In this document: piece by piece, positions 9,011-17,835 of the stretch
Position numbering within the stretch: position 1 is the stretch's first letter
How the letters are laid out: the number at the start of each line of letters is the position of its first letter
Source of the DNA: Litorivivens lipolytica
GTDB taxonomy: Bacteria > Pseudomonadota > Gammaproteobacteria > Pseudomonadales > Spongiibacteraceae
DNA length: 64,000 bases
Assembly: GCF_014191715.1 (NCBI RefSeq)
Contig: NZ_JACHWY010000001.1
Location: 930,001-994,000, forward strand
Direction: 5' to 3'
Translations under genes and position numbers: made by a program
The notes under the pieces: generated by a model
Databases searched by the model: none
Told to the model about the DNA's origin: nothing
What the model saw: the letters and a program-made list of their open reading frames with translations, nothing else

Positions 9011-10148
9011 GTGTAGACACCCCTATCGGGTCAACAAAATCAAACCAGCGAAGAAACTGGTCGAACTGATAGTAATCATCGCCCGCCAGAAAACCGCCCT
9101 GGCTTTCCAGCTTGGCGAACTCAGACAGCACAATCGGGTTCTCAGTCAGCACACCGATATATACATCGTAAGTGGTTTTGCCGTCTTCCAGCACGAGTGA
9201 GGTAAAGGTGCCCCCATCGGGATACTGAAATGCGCTGTTATTATCAACAAAACGGTTTTCCAACAAATTGGCAATTCGCCCGTCTTCATAAATATTAAAC
9301 AGCGAAAAGTAACCATTGCGGCGGGACGCGACTCGGAAGCTGAAATCGTCGCCGTGCCTCAGCCTGACACTGCGAGCAAAACGAAAATCTGCTGGCGGCC
9401 GCGGCGCTTCACCAGAGGCAATATCAATATCCAGTGCTTTGACGGTGCCGGCAAAATCCGGCGCTATAAACGACAGGAATTTGCGATCTGCCACAGTGTA
9501 CGTGGCACTATCGTTCACGCTAAGCACCCAGCGATTGTTCTGACGCTTGAGATCAATCACAACCGTTTTCTCTAGCGTGCTGGTGTCGCGCTCCAGCTTT
9601 TCTCTCAATTCGGATACGAAATGAGAATTCACCAGAATGGACGGCCCTTTAAACTGAATGGTTCTTGGAAGATTGCCCTGCCACTGGCGAGCGAGATCGG
9701 AATAAACCTTTTGTACCAGAGGCCGTTTGTCGAGCTGATAGACAACGTAGACTTTGCCGCGGGGATCATCAATATCGCGACACAACTCAACCGCGTTATC
9801 GATAGCGACATCGGACTCGATCGACACATCCTGATCAAAGGTCTGAGACTCATAATCATCGATCGCGCGCGTCGTGCTTTTGGTGGTCACAGACACCCGG
9901 CTGGAAAGTTTCTGTGCAATTTCGGACAAGGCTAATTGGCGTGCTTTGCTTAGCGATTCACCGACACCCACGCCAACGACAAAGTGATCGGTATCGCGAG
10001 GTGTTTTATCAATACAGAACGAACGGTATTGCTGCTCCGCCTGTGTTTCAGACGAAACCTCAGACGCCTCTGAACCCTCCGGCAGCAGGCCACAGGACTG
10101 AATTAGAAGCGTGCTTGCAAACAGAAGTGCGCCAAAAAGCCTTTTCAC
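8988..10148 (-). CDS. Lipoprotein with LPP20-like and DUF4384-like domains
   Basis: The protein has 386 residues. The lipobox LIQSC gives lipidated Cys19. Residues 43-150 form an LPP20-like domain (VVGVGVGESLSKARQLALS, VYVVYQLDKRPLV). Residues 250-345 resemble DUF4384: LRHGDDFSFRVASRRNGYF followed by LFNIYEDGRIANLLEN. To my knowledge DUF4384 is often fused to bacterial caspase domains; here it is a separate gene 9 nt downstream of a caspase gene, which links the two functionally. It is the second gene of the unit and overlaps the next by 23 nt. Location is probably the periplasmic face of the outer membrane. No catalytic residues are evident. Confidence 0.75.
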   Translation of the reverse strand: MKRLFGALLFASTLLIQSCGLLPEGSEASEVSSETQAEQQYRSFCIDKTPRDTDHFVVGVGVGESLSKARQLALSEIAQKLSSRVSVTTKSTTRAIDDYESQTFDQDVSIESDVAIDNAVELCRDIDDPRGKVYVVYQLDKRPLVQKVYSDLARQWQGNLPRTIQFKGPSILVNSHFVSELREKLERDTSTLEKTVVIDLKRQNNRWVLSVNDSATYTVADRKFLSFIAPDFAGTVKALDIDIASGEAPRPPADFRFARSVRLRHGDDFSFRVASRRNGYFSLFNIYEDGRIANLLENRFVDNNSAFQYPDGGTFTSLVLEDGKTTYDVYIGVLTENPIVLSEFAKLESQGGFLAGDDYYQFDQFLRWFDFVDPIGVSTLEARTDP

Positions 10149-10157
10149 TCGCCGCCC

Positions 10158-12254
10158 TTACTTCAAGACAGCAAGAGGCTTGGATTTTTGGCCACTGAGC
10201 CCGGGGGTCTGATTACTTCCTTTGTCGGTCTGATCAATATATTCGGCCACTTCGTAGCTGACAAAACTCTGAATCTCTTCCGCGCTCACAACGCCGTCGT
10301 TGTTGCCTTTCACCCAGTTATCCGCCTTGCCACGCAGTGCGCGCAGGAAGTTGTAGGTAAACAGGCCATGACGACTTTCTTTATGCCAGTAACTGACTTC
10401 GCTGGCCGAAGCACTGGTAAACAGCGTGAGATTGTCGATGTTGCCAGGATTCAGCTCATTGGTTTTAAAAGCCGCCGGGCTAACGCCGGTATACAGTGCT
10501 TTGGTGCGCTGACCGTCGGAGGTGTCCGTATTACCCGAAAAGCAGGAGTCCAGCACCAGCGTTACGTTATTGGTAGGCAGCGATTTAATAGCCGCGTACA
10601 GATCTTCGAGCGGATAGCCCTGCTGGTCGAGTCGTTCCATCTGCGCATCAACCGGCACCAAGTAAGCCTTACCGTCTTCCAGTCCAGGCGCGCCGTGGCC
10701 GGAGTAGTAAATAAAGACCGGCGGATTCGGCTGTAGCTCGGAATCCCGCTTGACCATCTTGTACAGGTCGCCGTCTTTGAATTTCTTGTCTTTGGTTCCG
10801 AAAATATCACGCAGACCAAAGGTGCCTTCATTCAGGTACAACTTGGTCTTTTGAAAGCCAAGCGTTTTCTTGGCGTACTGAGCCACAATATTGGCGTCGT
10901 TTTCCGCGTAATCCACGGCATCCAGATTGCTGTATCGGCTATTGCCGACCACGAAGGCCCGACCGAAGCGAATCTGTTTTGTCCCCGTGGGAATATCGGT
11001 ATCTACCGGCTCAATCGCAATACCTGCCAAGGGAGCCGCTACAGCAGCCGGGGCCTGAAAGCTGTTGCCCGCGTAACGCTGCGGCGCACTGCCGGCCGGC
11101 AGTACCATCGAATGAGCGAATTCCTGCTGAGTACTTTCATCCGCGCGATCAATCGCGCGCAAGGCAATTGGCAAGCGGTCACCGGTTTTCAGGCGATTGG
11201 TTTTGGCAAAGGTAAAGGTCACGCGCTGACTGGCATTGACCGCCAAACGACCGATAGCGCTCTCCGTATCCCCAAAAATATGGACGTTGCTATTTTCAGA
11301 GCGGACCTGAGTCACCGCATCCAGCGCGGGGCCCTTACCCTGATTTATAACCGTATAGGAAATCTCATAGATATTGCCCTTAACATGAGCCACACGCTGA
11401 TCGTGAATGGCAAACGCAGCAGGCATATATTCCTGCGTAGCAAAAGCAAATTTGAGTTCGTCCGGGATGCCGAAGCCATCGGCTTCGGTCGCGGTCACAC
11501 TCAAGTGCTCAGAGCCGGTACCAACCTTATCGGTCGCAATAACTTCGAGGGTTTCCACAATAGACTGACCGGGTGAAACATTCCCGATGGCAAGCTTCCG
11601 ACGGGTATCACAACACCCCAGCGTCACATGCTGGGAGCTGCTGAATACCGTCAGCTCTACCGATTCGGCCATGGACTGCCCTGCGTTTTCAATCGTCACA
11701 ACCGCCTTGGCAGATTCCTTAGCCGACAATACATTGTCACGGTTGCTGTCTACGAGGTCATAGCGAATGACCAGCTGAGGGGGATTGGCAAATTTTTCCT
11801 GGAGGTCCTGCTGAGCCTTTTGATCTGCCTGCTGCTGTTCCCAGGCAACCTTGCGCTCTTGCTCTATACGCGCCAACTCATTGCTGACGTAGCCCATATA
11901 GCGATTGGGGTAGTAATCGTAGGCCGTAGAATCAGAAACGATTCGACGTTCGAGGCCTCGCGGGGTCTCCACCCACTCAACCTGCTGATCTTTGACAATG
12001 CGAATCTTGCCGTCAGAGGAATACAGTTGCAGAGCACGCGAAAGATAATCACGCGCAGCCTGATAGTCGCCGGACTCGTAATTTTTCTTGCCCTTGCGAT
12101 AGAGACTCAAAGCACGTTCTTCTTTGGAACCGCTTTCTTCTTCAGCCTTGTCTTTCGCCGCGCCGAGTAACGAATCAAACAACCCAGCCTGTACCGGCCC
12201 GGCAAAGCAGAAAGCCAGAGTCAGGTATGCCCCACACCACCACGCTTTTTTCAT
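10158..12254 (-). CDS. Secreted caspase-fold protease (orthocaspase, peptidase C14) with TPR and EF-hand-like loops
   Basis: I start at ATG 12254 (698 aa) because it opens a clean signal peptide (MKKAWWCGAYLTLAF, ending VQAG); an earlier in-frame ATG at 12308 adds 18 polar residues. Order: TPR-like helix pair at 47-80; coiled coil at 125-155; an EF-hand-like loop at 169-180 (DSNRDNVLSAKE); two Ig/CARDB-like beta domains at about 185-385; a caspase domain at about 428-645 with the catalytic dyad His520 (YYSGHG) and Cys571 (LDSCFSG); and a second, degenerate EF-hand-like loop at 649-660. Metacaspase relatives cleave after Arg or Lys and often need calcium. Secretion to the periplasm is unusual for this family. 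It heads a six-gene unit with LPP20 proteins and a transglycosylase. Confidence 0.9.
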   Translation of the reverse strand: MKKAWWCGAYLTLAFCFAGPVQAGLFDSLLGAAKDKAEEESGSKEERALSLYRKGKKNYESGDYQAARDYLSRALQLYSSDGKIRIVKDQQVEWVETPRGLERRIVSDSTAYDYYPNRYMGYVSNELARIEQERKVAWEQQQADQKAQQDLQEKFANPPQLVIRYDLVDSNRDNVLSAKESAKAVVTIENAGQSMAESVELTVFSSSQHVTLGCCDTRRKLAIGNVSPGQSIVETLEVIATDKVGTGSEHLSVTATEADGFGIPDELKFAFATQEYMPAAFAIHDQRVAHVKGNIYEISYTVINQGKGPALDAVTQVRSENSNVHIFGDTESAIGRLAVNASQRVTFTFAKTNRLKTGDRLPIALRAIDRADESTQQEFAHSMVLPAGSAPQRYAGNSFQAPAAVAAPLAGIAIEPVDTDIPTGTKQIRFGRAFVVGNSRYSNLDAVDYAENDANIVAQYAKKTLGFQKTKLYLNEGTFGLRDIFGTKDKKFKDGDLYKMVKRDSELQPNPPVFIYYSGHGAPGLEDGKAYLVPVDAQMERLDQQGYPLEDLYAAIKSLPTNNVTLVLDSCFSGNTDTSDGQRTKALYTGVSPAAFKTNELNPGNIDNLTLFTSASASEVSYWHKESRHGLFTYNFLRALRGKADNWVKGNNDGVVSAEEIQSFVSYEVAEYIDQTDKGSNQTPGLSGQKSKPLAVLK

Positions 12255-12436
12255 TGTTCTTGTCCGATCTTCTTGACCTGAATGCCCGCTTAACCGCAGA
12301 CACAGCAATGCGTTAACTGTATCACAATTAACCCAAGGGTGTGCATATTACCAAAAGCCATATGCCGAGCTTAACGCTTTGAATTGTATGAATAAACAGT
12401 AAATATAATATATTTTTAGTAAATCGGAGCAGAAAC

Positions 12437-12466
12437 AAAAACGGCCCACCCAAAGGTGAGCCGTTT
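12437..12466 (-). terminator. Rho-independent terminator after tRNA-Val
   Basis: On the minus strand, AAAACGGCTCACC pairs with GGTGGGCCGTTTT around a TTTG loop (one small bulge), followed by TTTTGTTT. It lies 10 nt beyond the encoded CCA end of tRNA-Val. Confidence 0.8.
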
Positions 12467-12476
12467 TCGCGAATAT

Positions 12477-12553
12477 TGGTACGACCGAGTGGACTCGAAC
12501 CACCGACCCCCACCATGTCAAGGTGGTGCTCTAACCAGCTGAGCTACGGTCGT
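12477..12553 (-). tRNA. tRNA-Val(GAC)
   Basis: The tRNA is 77 nt including an encoded CCA. The acceptor stem ACGACCG pairs with CGGTCGT, discriminator A. The D-arm has AGCTCAGCTGGTTAGAGC, and the anticodon stem CCACC/GGTGG encloses loop TTGACAT, giving anticodon GAC (Val). The T-arm contains GGTTCGAGTCC. It is transcribed alone with its own promoter and terminator. Confidence 0.97.
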
Positions 12554-12600
12554 ACAGCATCTGATCAGCGGAAAAACCACCCCGCCTTCAGAGGACGCGC

Positions 12601-12629
12601 ATTATAGCCACGCTGCTGACACTAAACAA
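12601..12629 (-). promoter_or_regulatory. Sigma-70 promoter of tRNA-Val
   Basis: On the minus strand, -35 TTGTTT (12624-12629) and a perfect -10 TATAAT (12601-12606) are 17 nt apart. The -10 is followed by a GC-rich GCGCG discriminator, as is usual for stringently controlled stable-RNA promoters. The tRNA begins about 47 nt downstream of the -10. Confidence 0.8.
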
Positions 12630-12662
12630 CCACCTGTTTTCAATCAGCTTTCTCCAGCGCCC

Positions 12663-12812
12663 TCAGCGGGTCTCCCGGTCCATTTCACGGTGTACTTCAT
12701 TGGCCCGAGCCCGCTCGCGCTCCACCTCTGCATCGCTCAAGGTCCGGCTCGAACTGCACCCCACTGCGGTGAATGTCGCCATCATCAGGATCAGCAACGG
12801 AATTTTCTTCAT
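12663..12812 (-). CDS. Small lipoprotein, 49 aa
   Basis: A short frame from ATG 12812 to TGA 12663 encodes a hydrophobic leader (MKKIPLLILMMATFT) ending in the lipobox AVGC, so Cys19 would be lipidated. The 30-residue mature part is highly charged and helical, rich in Glu and Arg (DAEVERERARANEVHREM). A GGGGAAG ribosome site precedes the ATG. The serines after the Cys suggest outer-membrane sorting. It follows uvrB by 23 nt on the same strand and may share its transcript. Function is unknown; a small coiled-coil lipoprotein of Lpp-like size is one option, but it lacks the Lpp heptads and C-terminal Lys. Confidence 0.72.
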   Translation of the reverse strand: MKKIPLLILMMATFTAVGCSSSRTLSDAEVERERARANEVHREMDRETR

Positions 12813-12835
12813 TATGGTCTTCCCCTTTCTTCTAT

Positions 12836-14860
12836 TTATTCAACAAACAGATCGCGCTTAATATCCGCCAATCGATCCCGAACCCGCGCAGCCTCTTCAA
12901 ACTCCAGATTCTTGGCGTGCTCGGCCATTTGCTGCTCCAGATTCTTGAGCATTTTGGAGAGTTCAGCCGGTTTCATGGACTTCACATCAACTGCATAATC
13001 CCCACCGGGCTCCGCCGCCTTGCGAGCACCGCCCTTGCGACCGCGCTTGCTACCGGGCGCGAAGGCCCCCTCCAGTATATCCGCAACGGCTTTTTTCACA
13101 CCGGCAGGCGTTATGTTGTGCTCTTTGTTAAAGGCCACCTGCTTCTCGCGACGGCGATTAGTCTCACTTATGGCCCGCTCCATGGAGCCTGTCATCACAT
13201 CGGCATAGAGAATCGCCTTACCGTTGAGATTTCGAGCCGCCCTACCAATAGTCTGAATCAAAGACCGCTCAGAGCGCAGGAAACCTTCCTTGTCCGCATC
13301 CAGTATCGCGACCAGCGACACCTCAGGCATGTCCAGACCTTCTCTCAGCAGGTTAATCCCCACCAACACATCAAATTCACCTAAACGCAGATCGCGAATG
13401 ATTTCGACACGCTCAACGGTATCAATATCTGAATGCAAGTAGCGCACCCGAATACCATTCTCGCCAAGGTACTCGGTCAAATCCTCTGCCATGCGCTTGG
13501 TTAGCGTGGTGACCAGCACCCGCTCCTCTGCAGCAACCCGCAGATTGATTTCAGACATCAAATCATCCACCTGCGTCGCTGCGGGTCGGATTTCCACCTC
13601 AGGATCCACCAGCCCCGTGGGCCGCACCACCTGCTCCACCACCCGCGCTGCGTGCTCAGCCTCATAGGGGCCAGGTGTTGCCGATACAAATATGGCCTGT
13701 GGGATCAAGCGCTCCCACTCCTCAAACCTCAGGGGCCGGTTATCCAGTGCCGAGGGCAGCCGAAAGCCGTAGTCCACTAGCGTTTCCTTTCGCGAGCGAT
13801 CGCCCTTGTACATGGCTCCTATCTGTGGAATCCCCACGTGAGACTCGTCGACAACAACCAGCGCATTGTGCGGCAGGTAATCAAACAAGGTCGGCGGCGC
13901 CTCCCCCGGCTCCCGCCCGGACAGATAGCGCGAGTAGTTCTCAATGCCAGTGCAATAGCCCAGCTCGCGGATCATCTCCATATCGAACTTGGTGCGCTGC
14001 TCCAAACGCTGGGCCTCCAGAAGCTTGTCGTTGTTGCGCAGAACTTCCAATCGCTCTTTTAGCTCTTCTTCAATCTGATCGACCGCTTTCAGCAGCGTAT
14101 CGCGCGGTGTTACATAGTGACTCTTCGGGAAAACGGTATAACGAGGCAGCTTGCCTAGCGACTCCCCCGTCAGCGGATCAAACAGCGTAATGCTTTCAAT
14201 CTCATCATCGAACAACTCAACCCGCACCGCGTCTTTTTCAGATTCTGCCGGGAAAATATCTATTACATCCCCCCGCACACGGTAGGTCGCCCGCTGAAAA
14301 GCCACATCATTGCGGGTGTACTGCAACTCCGCGAGCCGGCGTAGCAACTTGCGCTGATCAATCTGCTCGCCCCGATCTAGGTGCAATACCATCTTGAAGT
14401 ATTGCTCGGGGTCACCCAGACCATAAATGGCCGACACCGTCGCCACAATCAGCGCATCCTCGCGCTCCATCAGTGCCTTGGTGGCAGAAAGACGCATTTG
14501 CTCAATATGATCGTTAACCGACGCGTCCTTCTCTATATAGGTATCGGACGAAGGAACGTAAGCCTCTGGCTGGTAATAATCGTAGTAAGAGACGAAATAC
14601 TCGACCGAGTTATTGGGGAAGAACTCTTTAAACTCGCCATAGAGCTGGGCCGCGAGGGTCTTATTGGGCGCCATGACAATGGTCGGCCGCTGAATCGCCT
14701 CAATAACATTGGCAATGGTGAAGGTTTTACCTGAACCGGTGACACCCAGCAGGGTCTGCGAATGCAGCCCCGCATTGATCCCCTCCACCAGCTGCTCAAT
14801 AGCTTTTGGCTGGTCTCCGGCGGGCTCAAACTTGGATGAAACCGTGAAAGATTTGCTCAT
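12836..14860 (-). CDS. uvrB: UvrABC excinuclease subunit B
   Basis: UvrB is the damage-verifying helicase-like subunit of nucleotide excision repair; it is loaded by UvrA and recruits UvrC. The 674-residue protein has full family length. Visible motifs: the Walker [11 protein letters not shown] at about 39-48, the beta-hairpin [12 protein letters not shown] near 92-103 that inserts into DNA, the Walker B region [18 protein letters not shown], the helicase motif QTIGRAARN, and a C-terminal UVR motif ([14 protein letters not shown]) that contacts UvrC. The start [21 protein letters not shown] is canonical. I see no clear LexA box upstream, so SOS control is not shown. Confidence 0.98.
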   Translation of the reverse strand: MSKSFTVSSKFEPAGDQPKAIEQLVEGINAGLHSQTLLGVTGSGKTFTIANVIEAIQRPTIVMAPNKTLAAQLYGEFKEFFPNNSVEYFVSYYDYYQPEAYVPSSDTYIEKDASVNDHIEQMRLSATKALMEREDALIVATVSAIYGLGDPEQYFKMVLHLDRGEQIDQRKLLRRLAELQYTRNDVAFQRATYRVRGDVIDIFPAESEKDAVRVELFDDEIESITLFDPLTGESLGKLPRYTVFPKSHYVTPRDTLLKAVDQIEEELKERLEVLRNNDKLLEAQRLEQRTKFDMEMIRELGYCTGIENYSRYLSGREPGEAPPTLFDYLPHNALVVVDESHVGIPQIGAMYKGDRSRKETLVDYGFRLPSALDNRPLRFEEWERLIPQAIFVSATPGPYEAEHAARVVEQVVRPTGLVDPEVEIRPAATQVDDLMSEINLRVAAEERVLVTTLTKRMAEDLTEYLGENGIRVRYLHSDIDTVERVEIIRDLRLGEFDVLVGINLLREGLDMPEVSLVAILDADKEGFLRSERSLIQTIGRAARNLNGKAILYADVMTGSMERAISETNRRREKQVAFNKEHNITPAGVKKAVADILEGAFAPGSKRGRKGGARKAAEPGGDYAVDVKSMKPAELSKMLKNLEQQMAEHAKNLEFEEAARVRDRLADIKRDLFVE

Positions 14861-14949
14861 ATTTTCAACAGCATAAAGAGAAATATGGTACTACCCCGCC
14901 ACCGCCTTGGCCAATTGCCATAAATCTGGAAAAAACGGCTTTCAAGCGG

Positions 14950-14978
14950 TTGACGATGTAAAAAAAGGCCTTTAATAT
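14950..14978 (+). promoter_or_regulatory. Sigma-70 promoter of tRNA-Asn
   Basis: TTGACG at 14950-14955 and TAATAT at 14973-14978 are separated by 17 nt and lie 29 nt before the mature tRNA-Asn 5' end, followed by a GC-rich start region. Confidence 0.8.
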
Positions 14979-15007
14979 GCGCCACCTCTCCTGACGGAGA
15001 GCACCAA

Positions 15008-15083
15008 TCCGCCTTAGCTCAGTTGGTAGAGCAAATGACTGTTAATCATTGGGTCGCTGGTTCGAGCCCAGCAGGCGGAGCCA
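15008..15083 (+). tRNA. tRNA-Asn(GTT)
   Basis: The tRNA is 76 nt with an encoded CCA. The acceptor stem TCCGCCT closes with AGGCGGA, discriminator G. The anticodon stem ATGA/TCAT encloses CTGTTAA, giving GTT (Asn). The T-loop GGTTCGAGCCC is intact. The AT-richer islet of secreted proteins begins shortly after it; tRNA-Asn is a known integration hotspot, but I see no integrase or repeated 3' end. Confidence 0.97.
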
Positions 15084-15090
15084 AACAAAG

Positions 15091-15125
15091 AAAAGGGCTA
15101 CATCGAAAGGTGTAGCCCTTTTTTG
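15091..15125 (+). terminator. Rho-independent terminator after tRNA-Asn
   Basis: AAAGGGCTACA pairs with TGTAGCCCTTT across a short loop and is followed by TTTTT. It starts about 8 nt after the tRNA CCA. Confidence 0.88.
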
Positions 15126-15163
15126 TGCAATTTCGCGTGGCCACCTGACGGCTGCGCCTGCTT

Positions 15164-15583
15164 TTATTGCGTTCCGCAAATCTTTCCACGCCGCTCATCG
15201 CCAGTCACCAGCCACTGCCCAGCACTATACTCCAGAAAAGGGCAGGCGTTCGCATGAATAAACCGCTCATCCTGTTTAATGAGCCACGCATTCTGAATTG
15301 ATAGGTCCCCCGCCTTCATCTTGATAATTTCGCCATCACTCCACGGCATACCATTGGCAACGGAGCTGACTATCCGCATCAATAGATGCCAATCTCCAAG
15401 CCTGCCGAGGTAGTGAAGATCTCGTGAACCGATTTGTTCAAGTTTAACTTCAGGATAATAAGCAATATCGGAGAGCCGCAGATAAGCGCCCAAACTGCCG
15501 GACGCTTGAACGCGCCCCACGACCAGAGCGGCAAGCATAAGGCCGATACAGCAGCCCGCACGAAACAAGGTTTTCACAGTCAT
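15164..15583 (-). CDS. Hypothetical secreted protein, 139 aa
   Basis: A hydrophobic N terminus (residues 1-28, ending VQAS) is a likely signal peptide. The mature part of about 110 residues contains two cysteines near the C terminus and short beta-like segments (DWHLLMRIVSSV). I recognise no family. The stop lies about 40 nt past the tRNA-Asn terminator and the gene converges on it. It is divergent from the small gene at 15617, with only 33 nt between the starts, so their promoters must overlap the coding regions. Confidence 0.6.
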   Translation of the reverse strand: MTVKTLFRAGCCIGLMLAALVVGRVQASGSLGAYLRLSDIAYYPEVKLEQIGSRDLHYLGRLGDWHLLMRIVSSVANGMPWSDGEIIKMKAGDLSIQNAWLIKQDERFIHANACPFLEYSAGQWLVTGDERRGKICGTQ

Positions 15584-15616
15584 CCCCGGCGCTTCTCTCT
15601 TTCTGTAAGATTAGTC

Positions 15617-16012
15617 ATGTGTTTTCAGCTGAGTTTATCAACATCACCACCTTTGCTAGGATTTAATATATCACCCACCAAAAAGCGGATTAAAAGGTTG
15701 CTCTCTCGTAGCATCATCACACTCATAGTGACATCCGTCGCGACTCTCTCTCATGGTGGCGCCGGTAGCCCCTGCTCTTACGCAATATTCAAAGACGACG
15801 GCACAATCACTGGACTAAAGGGAGAGCACATCACACTCCAGCTGCACGCTTTGCAAAAACGGATCGAGCTCTCGAAATCTGCTTTATACCAGCAAGGCTA
15901 TACTCCGAATTTAGGGGCGAAAATCCCACTGAAGATAAAACTAATCGAGCGTGGTGCATGCACACCGTTGATTGCACACCCCTCCCCTAACAACCGCAGT
16001 CATCTCGAGTAA
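15617..16012 (+). CDS. Hypothetical protein with N-terminal membrane or signal segment, 131 aa
   Basis: I choose ATG 15617 over the upstream in-frame ATG at 15434, because the longer form would run through the opposite-strand secreted gene. Residues 23-47 (KRIKRLLSRSIITLIVTSV and following) form a signal anchor or long signal peptide. The rest is about 85 residues with two Cys, rich in Lys and Leu. No domain is recognised. It precedes the WG-repeat protein by 30 nt, with a good AAAGGAG site for that next gene, so the two are likely co-transcribed. Base composition is AT-richer than the flanks. Confidence 0.5.
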   Translation: MCFQLSLSTSPPLLGFNISPTKKRIKRLLSRSIITLIVTSVATLSHGGAGSPCSYAIFKDDGTITGLKGEHITLQLHALQKRIELSKSALYQQGYTPNLGAKIPLKIKLIERGACTPLIAHPSPNNRSHLE

Positions 16013-16042
16013 TATAAGACAACAAAGGAGACTACACCCGCA

Positions 16043-17830
16043 ATGTCTTACCGACAAAGCCTATACTCCCTAATCCTGACGCTCCTTATTGTCATAACTC
16101 CGTTATCGCTTGCAGCAGCCCCTTATGAAATAGGCGGCAGACTCAATATTGAAGGTTTTCGTGTCTTTGTCAGCGACAAGGGCTTTGGCGAGGATTTTGC
16201 TGACGTTAATCTCCACATGGCGACAAAAGTCTGGACCCTGCTTGGGGAGCCCGTACAGATGTGCACCGGTTGGTGGGAGCTAAACGCTCTCAATGTTGAA
16301 GGGCAGCGATTTACGATGCGAGAGCTACCCACTGAAGTCGCGAACGCCATACGTATATGGGGTGGTGAATTCTGGCTTCCCTTCGACAGCAAGCAAAATA
16401 CAGGCTTTGATTACATAAAGTGTGACCCAGGGTCGTTCTGGGGGCCCGGGGTAAAAAAAGCCTCATTTAATGTCCCGGAGAGCCGTGGTTGGGATAAGCA
16501 GTTCTACACTTTTTCGATGGCCACAGGCTATGCTCTTAAATCGGCCACACCTCGCTCATCTGACTACGCGAAAAATATATTGAAACGCGGCCAAGCCCTA
16601 TTCCGCGATGAGCTTTACGGCAGCGACACGGTAAAAATCGAAGGTTTGCGCTTGGATATAGGGGCCGTATACCGCTGGCTTAACGAATATCGGGAAGCAA
16701 GCATACAAGAGCAAGAGCAATCGGTGAGCAAAAATCAAGAATCAGCCCCTGATGACTTCGATGCTCTTTTCAAGCAGGTTGATCAAGCAAAATCGTTAAA
16801 GACTACAAAGCGTGAACACTCAGGGAAAAGCACTCAGCGGCAGAGAGTTGCCGACGCAATGACAAGGTCTAGGGATAACTATGAAAAACGCATTGCATCC
16901 CGCGATTGCGGAAAGATTCCTTCCGACAGCAAGGCGTATAATAATCTTTTTACATTTATTCAAACGCAGAGGCGAGGACACCAGGATTGCAGCAAAGAAG
17001 AACTCCGGCCTTCCCGGGGAAGCAACAACCTCGTGGGCTTTAAAGATGCAGCTGGTAACTGGGCTATTCAGCCGCGATTTACACGGGTGCGACCTTTCAG
17101 CGAAGGCCTAGCAGCAGCATTGGAATATCCCTGTCGACACAAACAGTACAGCTTTAGTGATACACCTTACTGTTACTGGGGCTACATTGATCGAACAGGA
17201 CACTGGCAGATACCACCTCGCTTTCTGGAGGCTTATCCCTTCATTGATGGCCTAGCGATAGCAAGGCAACCTTTTGCTATTACCAAGGACTATCGGTACC
17301 GATATCCCTACACAATCCGCGCGTCGAACCGTGGGCAACAAAACGGATGGAGTGGCACTCGGCCGCAACCTCTGTATGGGATTATAGCAAAATCCGGAAA
17401 ATGGCACGTACCTCCAACCTATACCGACGTGTCGGCTCAATCAAGACATGCAAGACGCTTTGGCCGTTGGTTTGGTAAGTGCCCTAACAATATTAGTGGA
17501 GACGACGGTGGCTATTGTGAGATTGAACGTAACGGCGTCGTTGCATTTATGCCCCTTGGACCTTACAGCCAGATAAAATTAATGGAGCGCGGCTACCTAT
17601 TTTCGGACAAATTTGAAGATAGCGACTTTGGAGCCATTGTATCGATGTGCCAAAAGATGGGCCTTAAAACCTTTATTCCGGTACATGAGTATAAGATACA
17701 ACGCGAACTCAATATCTCCGAACTTCCGTCGAACGACAAGCGATGGCAGCATTATCGGAGCGACAGAATCTCCCCTATCACTGGCGAATACGGAAGCTAT
17801 CTAAAACAAGTACTGTGCACTTGGGAATAA
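16043..17830 (+). CDS. Secreted WG-repeat protein
   Basis: The protein has 595 residues with a signal peptide (residues 1-25, ending LAAA) and an AAAGGAG ribosome site. Residues 26-230 are an uncharacterised domain rich in Trp and Gly (CTGWWELNAL, IRIWGGEFWLP). Residues 230-300 are a charged, probably coiled linker. From about residue 328 there are WG-type repeats: VGFKDAAGNWAIQPRF, YWGYIDRTGHWQIPPRF and YGIIAKSGKWHVPPTY. In known proteins these fold as beta-strand pairs and often mediate binding. The later part is Cys-containing. It lies between two uncharacterised secreted proteins on the same strand, in the AT-richer islet. No enzyme motif is visible. Confidence 0.75.
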   Translation: MSYRQSLYSLILTLLIVITPLSLAAAPYEIGGRLNIEGFRVFVSDKGFGEDFADVNLHMATKVWTLLGEPVQMCTGWWELNALNVEGQRFTMRELPTEVANAIRIWGGEFWLPFDSKQNTGFDYIKCDPGSFWGPGVKKASFNVPESRGWDKQFYTFSMATGYALKSATPRSSDYAKNILKRGQALFRDELYGSDTVKIEGLRLDIGAVYRWLNEYREASIQEQEQSVSKNQESAPDDFDALFKQVDQAKSLKTTKREHSGKSTQRQRVADAMTRSRDNYEKRIASRDCGKIPSDSKAYNNLFTFIQTQRRGHQDCSKEELRPSRGSNNLVGFKDAAGNWAIQPRFTRVRPFSEGLAAALEYPCRHKQYSFSDTPYCYWGYIDRTGHWQIPPRFLEAYPFIDGLAIARQPFAITKDYRYRYPYTIRASNRGQQNGWSGTRPQPLYGIIAKSGKWHVPPTYTDVSAQSRHARRFGRWFGKCPNNISGDDGGYCEIERNGVVAFMPLGPYSQIKLMERGYLFSDKFEDSDFGAIVSMCQKMGLKTFIPVHEYKIQRELNISELPSNDKRWQHYRSDRISPITGEYGSYLKQVLCTWE

Positions 17831-17835
17831 AATTC

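Noticed and set aside
10851-11576. Plus-strand frame of 241 codons opposite the orthocaspase gene
   Set aside because: No ribosome site or domain; a shadow of the real coding strand.
14861-14949. LexA box upstream of uvrB
   Set aside because: No CTGT-N8-ACAG pattern was found by eye between the start codon and the tRNA promoter.
15434-15616. Longer start for the protein at 15617-16012
   Set aside because: The extension overlaps the opposite-strand secreted gene and lacks a ribosome site; the ATG at 15617 fits better.
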